A stretch of DNA of 9,152 nt, from assembly GCA_013816725.1 (NCBI GenBank), contig JACDEA010000062.1, positions 1-9,152 on the forward strand, written 5' to 3'. Shown piece by piece: positions 1 to 6,673 of the stretch. Made by a program: the position numbers and the translations under genes. The first letter of the stretch is position 1, and every line of letters starts with the position of its first letter. Source of the stretch: Actinomycetota bacterium. Its GTDB lineage: Bacteria; Actinomycetota; Acidimicrobiia; Acidimicrobiales; JACDEA01. The notes under the pieces are model-generated. The model searched no databases. It saw only the letters and a program-made list of their open reading frames with translations, and had not been told where the DNA came from.

Positions 1-2720
1 GAGGGCGATGAGCCGACCAGGGCCAGGCCCTCGTCGACGAGTCGGCCGGCGTTCTCGGTTTCGCCCCGAGCGAGCGCGACCTCGGCCGCCATGGCCTTAC
101 AGCAGGCCAGCGCCCAGGCCTGGCCCATGGCGGCGAGGTAGACCTCGGCCTCTTCCAGGCTGGGCACGGCCGCGCCGGGGGAGCTACTCCGGTACTCGCC
201 ACGGGCGCGGGTCCACAGCGCCATCGCGATGCCGAAGGCAAGGTTGTGGGGACGGCTGAGGGCGAGGGCCTCATCGCAGAGGGCCAGGCCCGTCGCGATG
301 TCGCCGCGGGCGAGGGCCAGCCAGCCGAGCCACGCCTGGGTGACCGCGAGCGGCAGCTCATCTTGTACCAACGCCGCGGTATCGATGGCTTCGAGGGCCA
401 GGCGCTCCGCGTCGGCGAACTGACCAAGGTTCGCCCGGGCAATCACGAGAAACATGAGGCTGCGGGCCACCAGCATGGGGTTGCCGCTCTCGCGCGATAC
501 CGCCAGCGCGTCGATGGCCCAGCCGCAGGCCGTCGAGTGTTCGCCGCGATAGATCGCGATCGCAGCCAGCCCCCACAACGCGTCGGCCAGGAACCAGTGC
601 TCCCCCGCGGCCCGCAGGAGCTCGACCGCCTGTTCCAATAGCGCGTCGGCCCGCTCCTCCAGAAGGCTCAGCGCTTGCCAGCCGAGCACGTCGAGCGCGT
701 GGCCCAGCAACGGTCCGTCGTCAACCTCGGCCGCGATGCGGCTCCCCTCCTCGGCGGCGGGGACGGCAGAGTCGAAATCGCCGACGTTCCAACTCATCCA
801 CGCGGCGGCCAGGAGCGCCCGGGCCCGAAGCGGCTGGTCGCCGACACCGGCGGTGAGCGCCGGCCTCATCCGCTCGAGCCATTCGCCGAAGTAGCGACGT
901 TGCCAGAACACCCACAACGACTCGCCGAGCTCCAAGCTGGCCTCCAGGCGGCCCGACTCGTCGGCCCAGTCGTGCGCGGCGCGCAGGTTGTCGATCTCGT
1001 CGTCGAGTCTCGACAGCCACGCCACCATGTCGCGTCCGACCAGTGCCACCCTGGCCCGTTCACCCAGCGCCACGAAAAAGCCAAGATGGCGGTCGCGCGC
1101 CGCGGCCGCCTCCCCGTCCACCGCGATCAACTTCGCGCGGGCGTAGTGGCGGATCGTTTCGAGCAGACGGAAACGGGTGGCAGGGCCGTCACCCTCTACC
1201 TGGACGAGGGACTTGTCGACCAGGCTGGTCAACAGGTCGACGACCCGCCACGCCTCGATGCTGTCGCCGCTGCACACCACCTCGGCGGCCTCCAGGCTGA
1301 AACCCCCGGCGAAGACAGCAAGGCGACTCAGCACGGAGCGCTCGTCGTCGGTCAACAGCTCGTAGCTCCAGTCGACCGACGCCTCGAGGGTGCGCTGACG
1401 GGGTAGGGCGGCGCGCCGTCCGCCCGCCAACAGCCCAAAGCGGTCCGATAGCTGGGTGGCGATCTGCGCGGGCGCCAGCGCGCGGCAGCGGGCGGCGGCC
1501 AGTTCTATGGCCAAGGGGATGCCGTCGAGGCGGCGGCAGATTTCCACGACCGCGCTGGCGTTGTCGTGGGTCAGCGTGAACGTCGGGCGAACGAGCGCAG
1601 CGCGATCCACGAACAGCTCGACCGACTCGCAGGACCCGTCACCGTCGTCGGCGGGCAGGCCGAGCGATGGGACGCGGTAAGAGGCCTCGCCCTCGACGCC
1701 AAGGGGCTCACGGCTCGTCGCCAAAATCGTCAGCCCTGGACAACTGCGGAGCAGCCGTTCGGTCAGCCCGACACAGGCGTCGAGCAGGTGCTCGCAATTG
1801 TCGAGCACCACCAGCACCCGCGCGTCGCGTAACTCGCGAACCAGCGTGTCGGCCAGAGCCTCCGACGGCACCTCCGACACGCCCATCGCGCCGGCCACGA
1901 CCGCCGCCACCCGGGCGGCGTCGCTGACCGGAGCCAGATCGACCAACCACACCCCGTCGGGATGGTCCTCGAGACGCTCGGCGGCGAGCTGCACCGCCAA
2001 ACGCGTCTTGCCGGCGCCGCCCGCGCCGGTGAGGGTAACCATGCGATTAGCGGCGAGGAGGCGCGCCGAGCCAATCATCTCGTCGCCGCGACCGACGAAG
2101 GTCGTGAGCTGAAGCGGAAGGTTGTTGGGGAGCCGGTCGAGCGACCGCAACGGCGGGAACGTGGCCGTCAGGTCGGGGTGGCAGAGCTGGCCGACCCGCT
2201 CGGCCCGGGTTAGGTCCCGAAGACGGTGCAGGCCGAGGTCCTTCAGAAACGCCCCGTCGGGCAGATGATCGATAACCAGGTCAGCGGTGGCGCCGGACAC
2301 GAGCACCTGGCCGCCGTGAGCCAGCGCCCGCAGCCGGGCGCAGCGGTTCAGCACCTCCCCCATGTAGTTGCCCTCGTCGCGCAAGTGGGGTTCGCCGCTA
2401 TGCAACGCGATTCGCACGGCGAGGTCGATCCCGTCGGGCCAGGGTTCCGACGCGATGCGTCGCTGGAAGTCAACCGCGAAGGAGACGGCGTCGGATGCAC
2501 GACTGAACGCGGCGACGAAGCTGTCGCCCTCGCCCTGCTCCACCGGTCGCACCCCCGAATGGGCGTCGACTGTCTCGTCGATGACCGCGTTTAGGCGGCC
2601 CACCACGCTTTTCATGGCCTCCGGGTGGGCTTCCCACAGCCGAGTGGAGCCCTCGACGTCGGCCAGCACAAAGGTCACCGTGCCGACAGGCAATTCCCCC
2701 CCGCGATACTCCGAAATCAC
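1..2720 (-). CDS. Class III adenylate/guanylate cyclase domain fused to AAA/NB-ARC-like ATPase and helical repeats (3' end beyond window)
   Basis: About 906 codons are visible; the C-terminus lies past the left edge. Residues ~10-180 form a class III nucleotide cyclase domain: first metal Asp in VLADVEGST (D21), second in GEGDSFVAAF (D66), and the Asn/Arg pair of the transition-state site in LNRCARL (N125, R129). Residues ~205-460 are a P-loop ATPase: FVGR box, Walker A GAGGAGKT (232-239), Walker B LVVLD (303-307), then ATSREPLG and LAIELAAAR typical of the AfsR/LuxR-associated ATPases. The rest is Ala/Leu-rich and helical, consistent with TPR-like repeats. By family, it is probably a cytoplasmic signalling regulator with cyclase and STAND-type switch modules. 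I chose the GTG at 2720 because AGGGGG lies 5 nt upstream and it leaves a short leader before the cyclase core. In-frame ATGs at 2750 and 2774 are alternatives with poorer ribosome sites. Whether it makes cAMP or cGMP, or is active at all, cannot be read here. A LuxR DNA-binding domain could follow beyond the edge. Confidence 0.9.
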   Translation of the reverse strand, partial: MISEYRGGELPVGTVTFVLADVEGSTRLWEAHPEAMKSVVGRLNAVIDETVDAHSGVRPVEQGEGDSFVAAFSRASDAVSFAVDFQRRIASEPWPDGIDLAVRIALHSGEPHLRDEGNYMGEVLNRCARLRALAHGGQVLVSGATADLVIDHLPDGAFLKDLGLHRLRDLTRAERVGQLCHPDLTATFPPLRSLDRLPNNLPLQLTTFVGRGDEMIGSARLLAANRMVTLTGAGGAGKTRLAVQLAAERLEDHPDGVWLVDLAPVSDAARVAAVVAGAMGVSEVPSEALADTLVRELRDARVLVVLDNCEHLLDACVGLTERLLRSCPGLTILATSREPLGVEGEASYRVPSLGLPADDGDGSCESVELFVDRAALVRPTFTLTHDNASAVVEICRRLDGIPLAIELAAARCRALAPAQIATQLSDRFGLLAGGRRAALPRQRTLEASVDWSYELLTDDERSVLSRLAVFAGGFSLEAAEVVCSGDSIEAWRVVDLLTSLVDKSLVQVEGDGPATRFRLLETIRHYARAKLIAVDGEAAAARDRHLGFFVALGERARVALVGRDMVAWLSRLDDEIDNLRAAHDWADESGRLEASLELGESLWVFWQRRYFGEWLERMRPALTAGVGDQPLRARALLAAAWMSWNVGDFDSAVPAAEEGSRIAAEVDDGPLLGHALDVLGWQALSLLEERADALLEQAVELLRAAGEHWFLADALWGLAAIAIYRGEHSTACGWAIDALAVSRESGNPMLVARSLMFLVIARANLGQFADAERLALEAIDTAALVQDELPLAVTQAWLGWLALARGDIATGLALCDEALALSRPHNLAFGIAMALWTRARGEYRSSSPGAAVPSLEEAEVYLAAMGQAWALACCKAMAAEVALARGETENAGRLVDEGLALVGSSP

Positions 2721-2829
2721 ACGAACCCCCTGTGGATGTTCGCACAGCATCGCTCCGACGACACCCGACAACATCCACCGGACGGGGGATTCCGCCGGCA
2801 CCCTCAGCCGTGTGGAGGTCGGCTAGATA

Positions 2830-2853
2830 GGAACGCGCCCCCGGATCCCCGTT
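2830..2853 (+). promoter_or_regulatory. Candidate ECF-type promoter (GGAAC, 15 nt, CGTT)
   Basis: GGAAC at 2830-2834 is followed after 15 nt by CGTT at 2850-2853. This matches the -35/-10 architecture of many ECF sigma promoters (for example mycobacterial SigE-type GGAAC and CGTT with 15-16 nt spacing). It points toward the secreted protein gene at 3014 and would leave a leader of roughly 150 nt. It is the only promoter-like element I see in the 293 bp between the divergent genes at 2720 and 3014. The motif is short, so chance occurrence is possible. A link to the ECF sigma genes at 7.5-8.7 kb is inference only. Confidence 0.3.
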
Positions 2854-3002
2854 TAATCCGCCGAGGTTTCAGGCTATGGCCCGGACGGTTTCGAGGAGCT
2901 GATCGATCTTTCTCGACGGACGGGCGCGACAGACCGGTCAGAGCAACGATGCGCTCGCCGACGTAGGCTTGGATCGCGGCCCGCGAGCGCCGGGCTTGAC
3001 AC

Positions 3003-3033
3003 AGGAGGCGACCATGAGACAGGCGACCATGAG
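3003..3033 (+). repeat. Ribosome binding site and tandemly duplicated start region
   Basis: AGGAGG at 3003-3008 lies 5 nt before the ATG at 3014. The 13-mer AGGCGACCATGAG occurs at 3006-3018 and again at 3021-3033, a period of 15 nt (five codons). The duplication therefore places two in-frame ATGs (3014 and 3029) after similar upstream sequence. The first has the better Shine-Dalgarno match and is taken as the start. An in-frame upstream ATG at 2969 has no ribosome site and would bury the signal peptide, so I reject it. Confidence 0.6.
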
Positions 3034-3712
3034 GCGAATCGCGATGATCACGGTGGCGGTCTTGGTCCCGATTGTGGGCGGGGTCATCGGTGCGGCACCG
3101 GCGTTGGCCGCGAACACCTTGTGCACGGGCGTGCTGACGGGCACCATCAACGGCAACGTCGAGGTGCCATCGGGCGCCAACTGCGTCCTCGACGGAGCTA
3201 CGGTCACCGGCTCCGTGGTCGTTGATCCTGGGGGTTCCCTCAATTCGGTACGTGGAGGCGGTAGCACCATCGGCGGGTCGGTGGTGGCGAACCAGCCCGT
3301 AAACGTCCTATTGCTGGGCTCGTCGGTGGCAGGCAATATCAGCATCACCGGGCTCACCGGCGGGGGGTGCAGTTCGGGCATTGGCGGCACGACGGTGGGC
3401 GGCTCATTCACCTACTCGAACAGCGCCCCTGGCTCCGCGTTCTTCGAGATCGGCGGCGGCACCTGCGGGGGTGGCGGGTACGGTAACACCATCAACGGCG
3501 CGGTCACGTTGCAGAACAACCGGGGCGCAGTCGAGTTGAACGGCGACGGGCCTGGTGGCGGGAACACCCTGCGGAGCAACGTCACCGCCACCGGCAACAC
3601 CGGCGGGGGAGTCATCAACTACAACCAGATCACCGGCTCGTTGACGTGCAGCGCCAACACCCCCCCGTACAGCGCCACCGGCAACACCGTTGGCGGTCGC
3701 AACTCCTGCTGA
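3014..3712 (+). CDS. Secreted Gly/Asn-rich beta-helix-like repeat protein
   Basis: A 232-residue exported protein. Residues 1-32 are a classical signal peptide: RR near residue 7, a hydrophobic core from about 11 to 28, and APALA before a predicted signal peptidase I cut after A32. The mature part has no further hydrophobic segment. It consists of loose repeats of the form GxVxVxxGxxLxxxGSxVxGN (for example INGNVEV, VTGSVVV, IGGSVVA, VAGNISITG), as in right-handed beta-helix or bactofilin-like solenoids. Such repeats recur in uncharacterised secreted actinobacterial proteins. Six cysteines (37, 57, 119, 151, 212, 232) allow up to three disulfides; the last is the C-terminal residue. There is no catalytic motif, sortase signal or lipobox. 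The likely role is a structural or surface protein outside the cell, but function is unknown. It is monocistronic by position and converges on the methyltransferase gene. Start choice rests on AGGAGG and the signal peptide. Confidence 0.85.
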   Translation: MRQATMRRIAMITVAVLVPIVGGVIGAAPALAANTLCTGVLTGTINGNVEVPSGANCVLDGATVTGSVVVDPGGSLNSVRGGGSTIGGSVVANQPVNVLLLGSSVAGNISITGLTGGGCSSGIGGTTVGGSFTYSNSAPGSAFFEIGGGTCGGGGYGNTINGAVTLQNNRGAVELNGDGPGGGNTLRSNVTATGNTGGGVINYNQITGSLTCSANTPPYSATGNTVGGRNSC

Positions 3713-3718
3713 TCGGGA

Positions 3719-3737
3719 CACCCGGCTAGCCCGGGTG
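3719..3737. terminator. GC-rich hairpin between convergent genes
   Basis: CACCCGG and CCGGGTG form a perfect 7 bp stem around the loop CTAGC, starting 7 nt after the stop codon of the secreted protein gene. No T-run follows, so it is a U-less terminator candidate, as is common in GC-rich actinobacteria. It could serve the plus-strand gene. Confidence 0.45.
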
Positions 3738-3745
3738 CGTCGGGC

Positions 3746-3765
3746 GGCGCCGGCGAGATGGCGCC
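3746..3765. terminator. Second hairpin in the convergent gap
   Basis: GGCGCC at 3746-3751 and again at 3760-3765 pair around an 8 nt loop. It sits between the two convergent stop codons, so it may end transcription of the minus-strand methyltransferase gene. There is no T tract. GGCGCC is self-complementary and common at this GC content, so the evidence is weaker than for 3719-3737. Confidence 0.3.
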
Positions 3766-3815
3766 CGCCTGCACGAGGCTGAACTCGGGCTGCGCGCGCG
3801 GGAGTCCTACAGGCG

Positions 3816-5078
3816 CTAGGGGATCTGAAACTGCAGGTGATCCCACTCCGCCATCTGCTCGAAGAAGCGACGTGCAGCTTGCACGTGTTCGGCTGTCGTC
3901 CAGCCGGCGTTGGCTGCGAGTGACGATGTATCGGAAAGCATTCGGCGGATGGGCGTCGCCGCATCCACTAGGTCAAGGAGTGCGGTGCCGAACGCGCTGA
4001 GTTCGACACTGTGCGACGAACGTTCGATCATGCCGGTCGCCGATGCGGGCTCGTCGCTGATCGAGTGTGATCGCAGCAGCTGCCTGAAAATGACGTGGAT
4101 GGGAGGGCGCAGGCTCGGGACGTACTCCAGCCAGGTGTCGCCCGAGAAGTCGAGGGTGTAGTCGGACGCGGGCCTGTCGACGTGGCACAGCAAGAACCGG
4201 TGCGCGCTTGGCGACTGCCAAACCAACTCGCACAACTTCCACTGGTCTGCTTTGTCGAGACGCTCGGCGCGTTGTCTGAAGATGTCGTCGTCTGCGGGTA
4301 TCCGAGCCGATAACGAGTAGTAGACGCTGTCGAGCCACCCCTGGAACGCGAGCCCATTGTCTTGGGCGAACTGCAGCACTTGGGGCACCGTGTACGCGCG
4401 GTCGCTTGGGTGGAGGAATGTATCGACCAGTCCGGCGTCGTAGCCCAGGTCGGGTGCAATCTCGACGTAGCCCTGCGCTGGGTGCCAGTACGGCACCGTG
4501 TCGAGGAGGTGCTGAACCATCGCCAGCCCATCTGCGTCCTGCCTCGATCTCAGAAGGCGAAGCACCTCCTGCAACATGTAGACGCCGAGGCGCCCGTAGT
4601 GGCCGTAAAGCATGACGCTCATCACGCCGTGCGGCGCCAGGACCTCTCGCAGGCTCCGTAGCCCGCGGTCAGGGTCAGGCAGATGATGGAGGACTCCTGT
4701 CGAGACGATGTAATCGAAGGACTGTTCGAGATCGCCGACGTCGTCGATTGGCAGCTGCCGGAGCTCGAGATTGTCCAGCTTGTGCTTCTGCTTGAGATGC
4801 GTCTCGTGATCCAAAGACGCCCCAGAGATATCGATACCCATCACATGGCAGTCGGGGTTTGTGAACGCGAAGTGCGCGGCCTGGTTCGAACCGCAGCCGG
4901 CGATAAGGATCTCAAGGGCTGCCGGCTCTACGTTCCTCGGCCAAATTTTGCGACGCACGAGCGATGGGTCGCCGACCTGAAATTCGCCGGCTGCAATTGC
5001 CGCGGCCATGTCCGGAATGGGCAAGGGGTAGACCCACTCCTCATATTGCGCCTGCACGGCGTCGCGTGCGTCCGTCAT
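3816..5078 (-). CDS. Class I SAM-dependent methyltransferase with C-terminal accessory domain
   Basis: A 420-residue protein. The N-terminal box QAQYEEWVYPLP (10-21) and EILIAGCGSNQ (56-66, SAM-binding motif I) match a family of methyltransferases often seen alone or fused to TPR repeats. An acidic residue after strand 2 (GIDIS, D83) should bind the SAM ribose. FDYIVSTGVLHHLPDPDRGL (121-140) is the motif IV/post-IV region. Residues ~150-175 complete the Rossmann fold. Residues ~190-420 are a second region containing QWKLCELVWQSPSAHRFLLC (~279-298) and a wHTH-like end (VELSAFGTALLDLVD); its function is not known to me. The substrate cannot be inferred. The ATG at 5078 has GGGAGG 3 nt upstream, a close but usable spacing. 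The frame stays open upstream to 5606, but that stretch is antisense to a decayed cyclase and has no methyltransferase similarity. The protein is cytoplasmic with no membrane segment. No operon partner is visible. Confidence 0.88.
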   Translation of the reverse strand: MTDARDAVQAQYEEWVYPLPIPDMAAAIAAGEFQVGDPSLVRRKIWPRNVEPAALEILIAGCGSNQAAHFAFTNPDCHVMGIDISGASLDHETHLKQKHKLDNLELRQLPIDDVGDLEQSFDYIVSTGVLHHLPDPDRGLRSLREVLAPHGVMSVMLYGHYGRLGVYMLQEVLRLLRSRQDADGLAMVQHLLDTVPYWHPAQGYVEIAPDLGYDAGLVDTFLHPSDRAYTVPQVLQFAQDNGLAFQGWLDSVYYSLSARIPADDDIFRQRAERLDKADQWKLCELVWQSPSAHRFLLCHVDRPASDYTLDFSGDTWLEYVPSLRPPIHVIFRQLLRSHSISDEPASATGMIERSSHSVELSAFGTALLDLVDAATPIRRMLSDTSSLAANAGWTTAEHVQAARRFFEQMAEWDHLQFQIP

Positions 5079-5113
5079 CAGCCTCCCGTCGGATCGCTGC
5101 GAGCCTAGGCAGC

Positions 5114-5510
5114 GGGGGGTACTACGGCGCGCTGCCTCGCAACACGGGGCACCACTGGCAGTTTGGCGACCACGGCGAGAGTCTCGACGAGGTCGAGGAG
5201 TTCCTGACGGACACGCGCCCAAACGCCGACGGTCGAGCGTGTGCTCGCAACGGTGTTCTTCACCGATCTGGTCGGCTCGACGGAGACGCTTTCGGCAGTC
5301 GATGATCGCACGTGGGCAAAAAAAAGTTCGATTCCACGAACGCCGGGTGAGGGGGCCATCGCCTGACACAACGGCCGCGAAGTGTTCACCAAGGGTGATG
5401 AATTCCTCGTCACGTTTGACGGACCCGCTCGCGCTGTTCGGTGTGGAATCGCCTTGCATATCGGCGCTCGCGTGTGGCCAGCCGCACAGACCGACGAGAT
5501 CCTGAAGTAG
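5114..5510 (+). pseudogene. Decayed alpha/beta hydrolase-class III cyclase fusion (remnant)
   Basis: Three pieces read in order as one family, fused alpha/beta hydrolase-adenylate cyclase proteins. First, 5117-5230 ends in SLDEVEEFLTDTRP, the usual hydrolase tail and linker. Second, after a +1 shift at about 5231, 5232-5314 reads VERVLATVFFTDLVGSTET, the cyclase N-terminal strand with its first metal Asp. Third, 5370-5507 reads NGREVFTKGDEFLVTFDGPA, with the second metal Asp, then RAVRCG joined directly to ALHIGARV. Intact relatives have roughly 30-40 residues between those last two blocks, so an internal deletion lies near 5446-5454. Further damage includes an in-frame TGA at 5364-5366, an A8 run at 5318-5325 where the frame probably slips, and a TAG at 5508 soon after the ALHIGARV block. 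Most of the hydrolase domain upstream is missing; the methyltransferase start lies only 36 bp away. No functional product is expected. Confidence 0.8.
5318..5341 (-). terminator. Minus-strand hairpin followed by T8
   Basis: Read on the minus strand, GTTCG and CGAAC form a 5 bp stem around TGGAAT and are followed at once by eight T residues. That is the layout of a Rho-independent terminator. It lies about 240 bp upstream of the methyltransferase start, inside the pseudogene. No minus-strand gene ends just before it, so it may be fortuitous, or may block antisense or leader transcription. The stem is short. The A8/T8 tract is unusual for this GC-rich window. Confidence 0.25.
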
Positions 5511-5574
5511 AGCAACACGCCGCTCCTCGCATACCCCGCTTGACCACGCCGACCTCTGACGAGCTGCGCGATGT

Positions 5575-5580
5575 TCTAAT
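5575..5580 (+). promoter_or_regulatory. Possible -10 element for a leaderless transcript
   Basis: TCTAAT at 5575-5580 matches TATAAT at five of six positions and sits exactly at -12 to -7 if transcription begins at the ATG at 5587. Leaderless mRNAs with this geometry are common in actinobacteria. It fits the lack of any Shine-Dalgarno before 5587. The normally critical A at the second position is replaced by C, and no good -35 is visible. Confidence 0.3.
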
Positions 5581-5586
5581 CCGGCC

Positions 5587-6363
5587 ATGTGCTTGGCTGG
5601 CTGCATGAAGACCGAGGTCTTGGGACGGGGCGTCCCAGTGATGTTCGTTCACGGCGCTCTCACCAACGGTCCGGTCAGTTGGTCGAAACAGAAGCCGCTG
5701 GGTGAGCGCTGGCGCCTCATTGTCCTGAACCGGCCTGGCTTCGCACCCAATCCACCCGTGAAGCGGAGCGACTTCGACAGTGACGCTCGCGCCGTCGCAG
5801 CGCTGCTTCGCGAGGAGGCGCCAGCACACCTCGTCGGTCACTCTTACGGCGGGCTCATCGCGTTGCTTGCGGCAAGCCGTGCGCCCGAGGCGGTGCTGTC
5901 GCTGACGGTGATCGAACCGCCGGTGTTCTCGCTTATGCGAGGCGATGCCGATATCGAGGCGTCGCTCGCAGGCCACGCCGCCCTCGTCGCCACGCACGAC
6001 GGCGACCTCCGTGCGTTTCTCACCGCCTTCACCGCAAGCCTGGGCGGCAATGCGTCGTCGGTGCCAAACCCGCTGCCACCCGACCTGGTCCAGCACGCGC
6101 AACTCCTCCTCGACGAACGGCTTCCCTCGGAGGCCACCATCCCGGCAGCCACGCTGGCGAAAGCCGCGTGGCCGAAGCTCGTTGTGTCCGGTGGCCACAG
6201 CGCGATGCACGCGCGGATGTGCGACACCTTGGCCGCCGCGTTGGAACCGCGGGTACAGCGCGCGGTACTCACCGGTCGCGGTCACTCGGTTCAGCGCCTC
6301 GGCGAGCCATTCAACGAGCTACTCGAGAAGTTCATGTTGGCCGCGACGCCGTCGCCCGCTTGA
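5587..6363 (+). CDS. Alpha/beta hydrolase
   Basis: A 258-residue single-domain protein of normal length for the alpha/beta hydrolase fold. VMFVHG (18-23) gives the HG oxyanion box. HLVGHSYGG (81-89) is the nucleophile elbow with Ser86. GRGHSVQ (230-236) supplies His233. The acid is not at an obvious post-strand-7 Asp (LVVSGGHSAMHAR lacks one), so Glu110 in SLTVIEPP, after strand 6, is the best candidate, a placement known in some haloalkane dehalogenases. It probably hydrolyses a small ester or similar substrate in the cytoplasm; specificity is unknown. There is no signal peptide. Start choice is uncertain: neither ATG 5587 nor the in-frame ATG 5605 has a ribosome site. I took 5587 because of the possible leaderless promoter; a start at 5605 would drop MCLAGC. 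It lies 76 bp downstream of the decayed hydrolase-cyclase fusion but is a separate, intact gene. A hairpin follows the stop. Confidence 0.85.
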   Translation: MCLAGCMKTEVLGRGVPVMFVHGALTNGPVSWSKQKPLGERWRLIVLNRPGFAPNPPVKRSDFDSDARAVAALLREEAPAHLVGHSYGGLIALLAASRAPEAVLSLTVIEPPVFSLMRGDADIEASLAGHAALVATHDGDLRAFLTAFTASLGGNASSVPNPLPPDLVQHAQLLLDERLPSEATIPAATLAKAAWPKLVVSGGHSAMHARMCDTLAAALEPRVQRAVLTGRGHSVQRLGEPFNELLEKFMLAATPSPA

Positions 6364-6366
6364 TCG

Positions 6367-6386
6367 CGTCGATCATGCGATCGACG
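6367..6386 (+). terminator. Hairpin just after the hydrolase stop
   Basis: CGTCGATC and GATCGACG form a perfect 8 bp stem closed by the tetraloop ATGC, beginning 3 nt after the TGA at 6361-6363. No T-run follows. Position and perfect pairing favour a U-less transcription terminator for the hydrolase gene. Confidence 0.45.
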
Positions 6387-6445
6387 TCGGACAGTGATGC
6401 GCGGGTTCCGAAACCCGGCAAATCTCGCGCACCCCTAGCGCCTTC

Positions 6446-6486
6446 CGCGCGGATTTCGGTGCGCCTGCCGCGCTCAAATCCGCGCG
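6446..6486. repeat. 11 bp perfect inverted repeat
   Basis: CGCGCGGATTT (6446-6456) and AAATCCGCGCG (6476-6486) are exact inverted copies separated by 19 nt. Pairing resumes for 3 bp outside after one mismatch (6442-6444 with 6488-6490). It ends 18 bp before the ParB-like remnant begins. It could be a strong RNA hairpin, or scar DNA linked to the loss of that gene's 5' part. I see no transposase or target duplication next to it. Confidence 0.5.
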
Positions 6487-6503
6487 AAAGCGCGAAGAGC
6501 GCC

Positions 6504-6668
6504 CGACCGTATCCGATCATCCTCGGTGTCGACGGGCGCGTAATGGACGGTATGCATCGCGTGGCTCGGGGCCTGCGCGAAGGTCGTTCAACGATCAGCG
6601 CCGTCAGGCTCAACCCGGTCCCCGAGCCGGACTATCGCAACTGCCGACCTGATGACCTTCCGCACTGA
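6504..6668 (+). pseudogene. C-terminal remnant of a ParB/Srx-like domain protein
   Basis: The translated stretch PYPIILGVDGRVMDGMHRV, then AVRL and PEPDYRNCRPDDLP, matches the C-terminal half of small (about 110 aa) actinobacterial ParB-N/sulfiredoxin-like proteins. Those proteins carry the pattern PIILxxDGRVMDGMHR and an ending PEPDYxxxxPDDLPY. Here the family ends normally at TGA 6666-6668, with H in place of the usual final Y. The N-terminal half, with its Leu- and Trp-containing leader, is absent in all frames. The frame is open upstream to an ATG at 6375 and beyond, but that part (Ser/Arg/Pro-rich) does not resemble the family. I therefore call it a truncated gene. An alternative is a short functional protein from 6375 (97 aa) with a divergent N-terminus, but no ribosome site supports it. 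Confidence 0.6.
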
Positions 6669-6673
6669 CGCCG

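Noticed and set aside
675..1406. Long plus-strand open frames across 1-2966 (the longest at 675-1406, 243 codons)
   Set aside because: They lie antisense to the cyclase/ATPase gene, whose minus-strand translation carries several ordered family motifs. The plus-strand translations have none and reflect GC-driven absence of stops.
2997..3002. TTGACA as a sigma-70 -35 box
   Set aside because: It lies immediately before the AGGAGG ribosome site, only 11 nt before the ATG, with no -10 at the right distance, so it cannot drive this start.
5326..5341. GTTCGATTCC resembling a tRNA T-arm, possibly an integration-site relic
   Set aside because: The flanking 5 nt do not pair as a T stem and no acceptor or anticodon arm is present. 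It falls inside the cyclase remnant.
5079..5606. N-terminal extension of the methyltransferase frame up to 5606
   Set aside because: The extra 176 codons are antisense to the decayed cyclase, show no domain, and the ATG at 5078 has a nearby GGGAGG.
5410..6285. 291-codon minus-strand open frame, and other minus-strand frames, over the hydrolase gene
   Set aside because: Antisense to a hydrolase with clear HG, GHSYGG and GRGH motifs; the translation is Arg-rich and unrecognisable.
6332..6613. Minus-strand frame ending in SLSDVDRMIDAIKRA, like the tail of an aminotransferase
   Set aside because: Only a short stretch is suggestive, and the rest is Arg-rich and antisense to the ParB-like remnant and the hydrolase end. 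Not enough to call.
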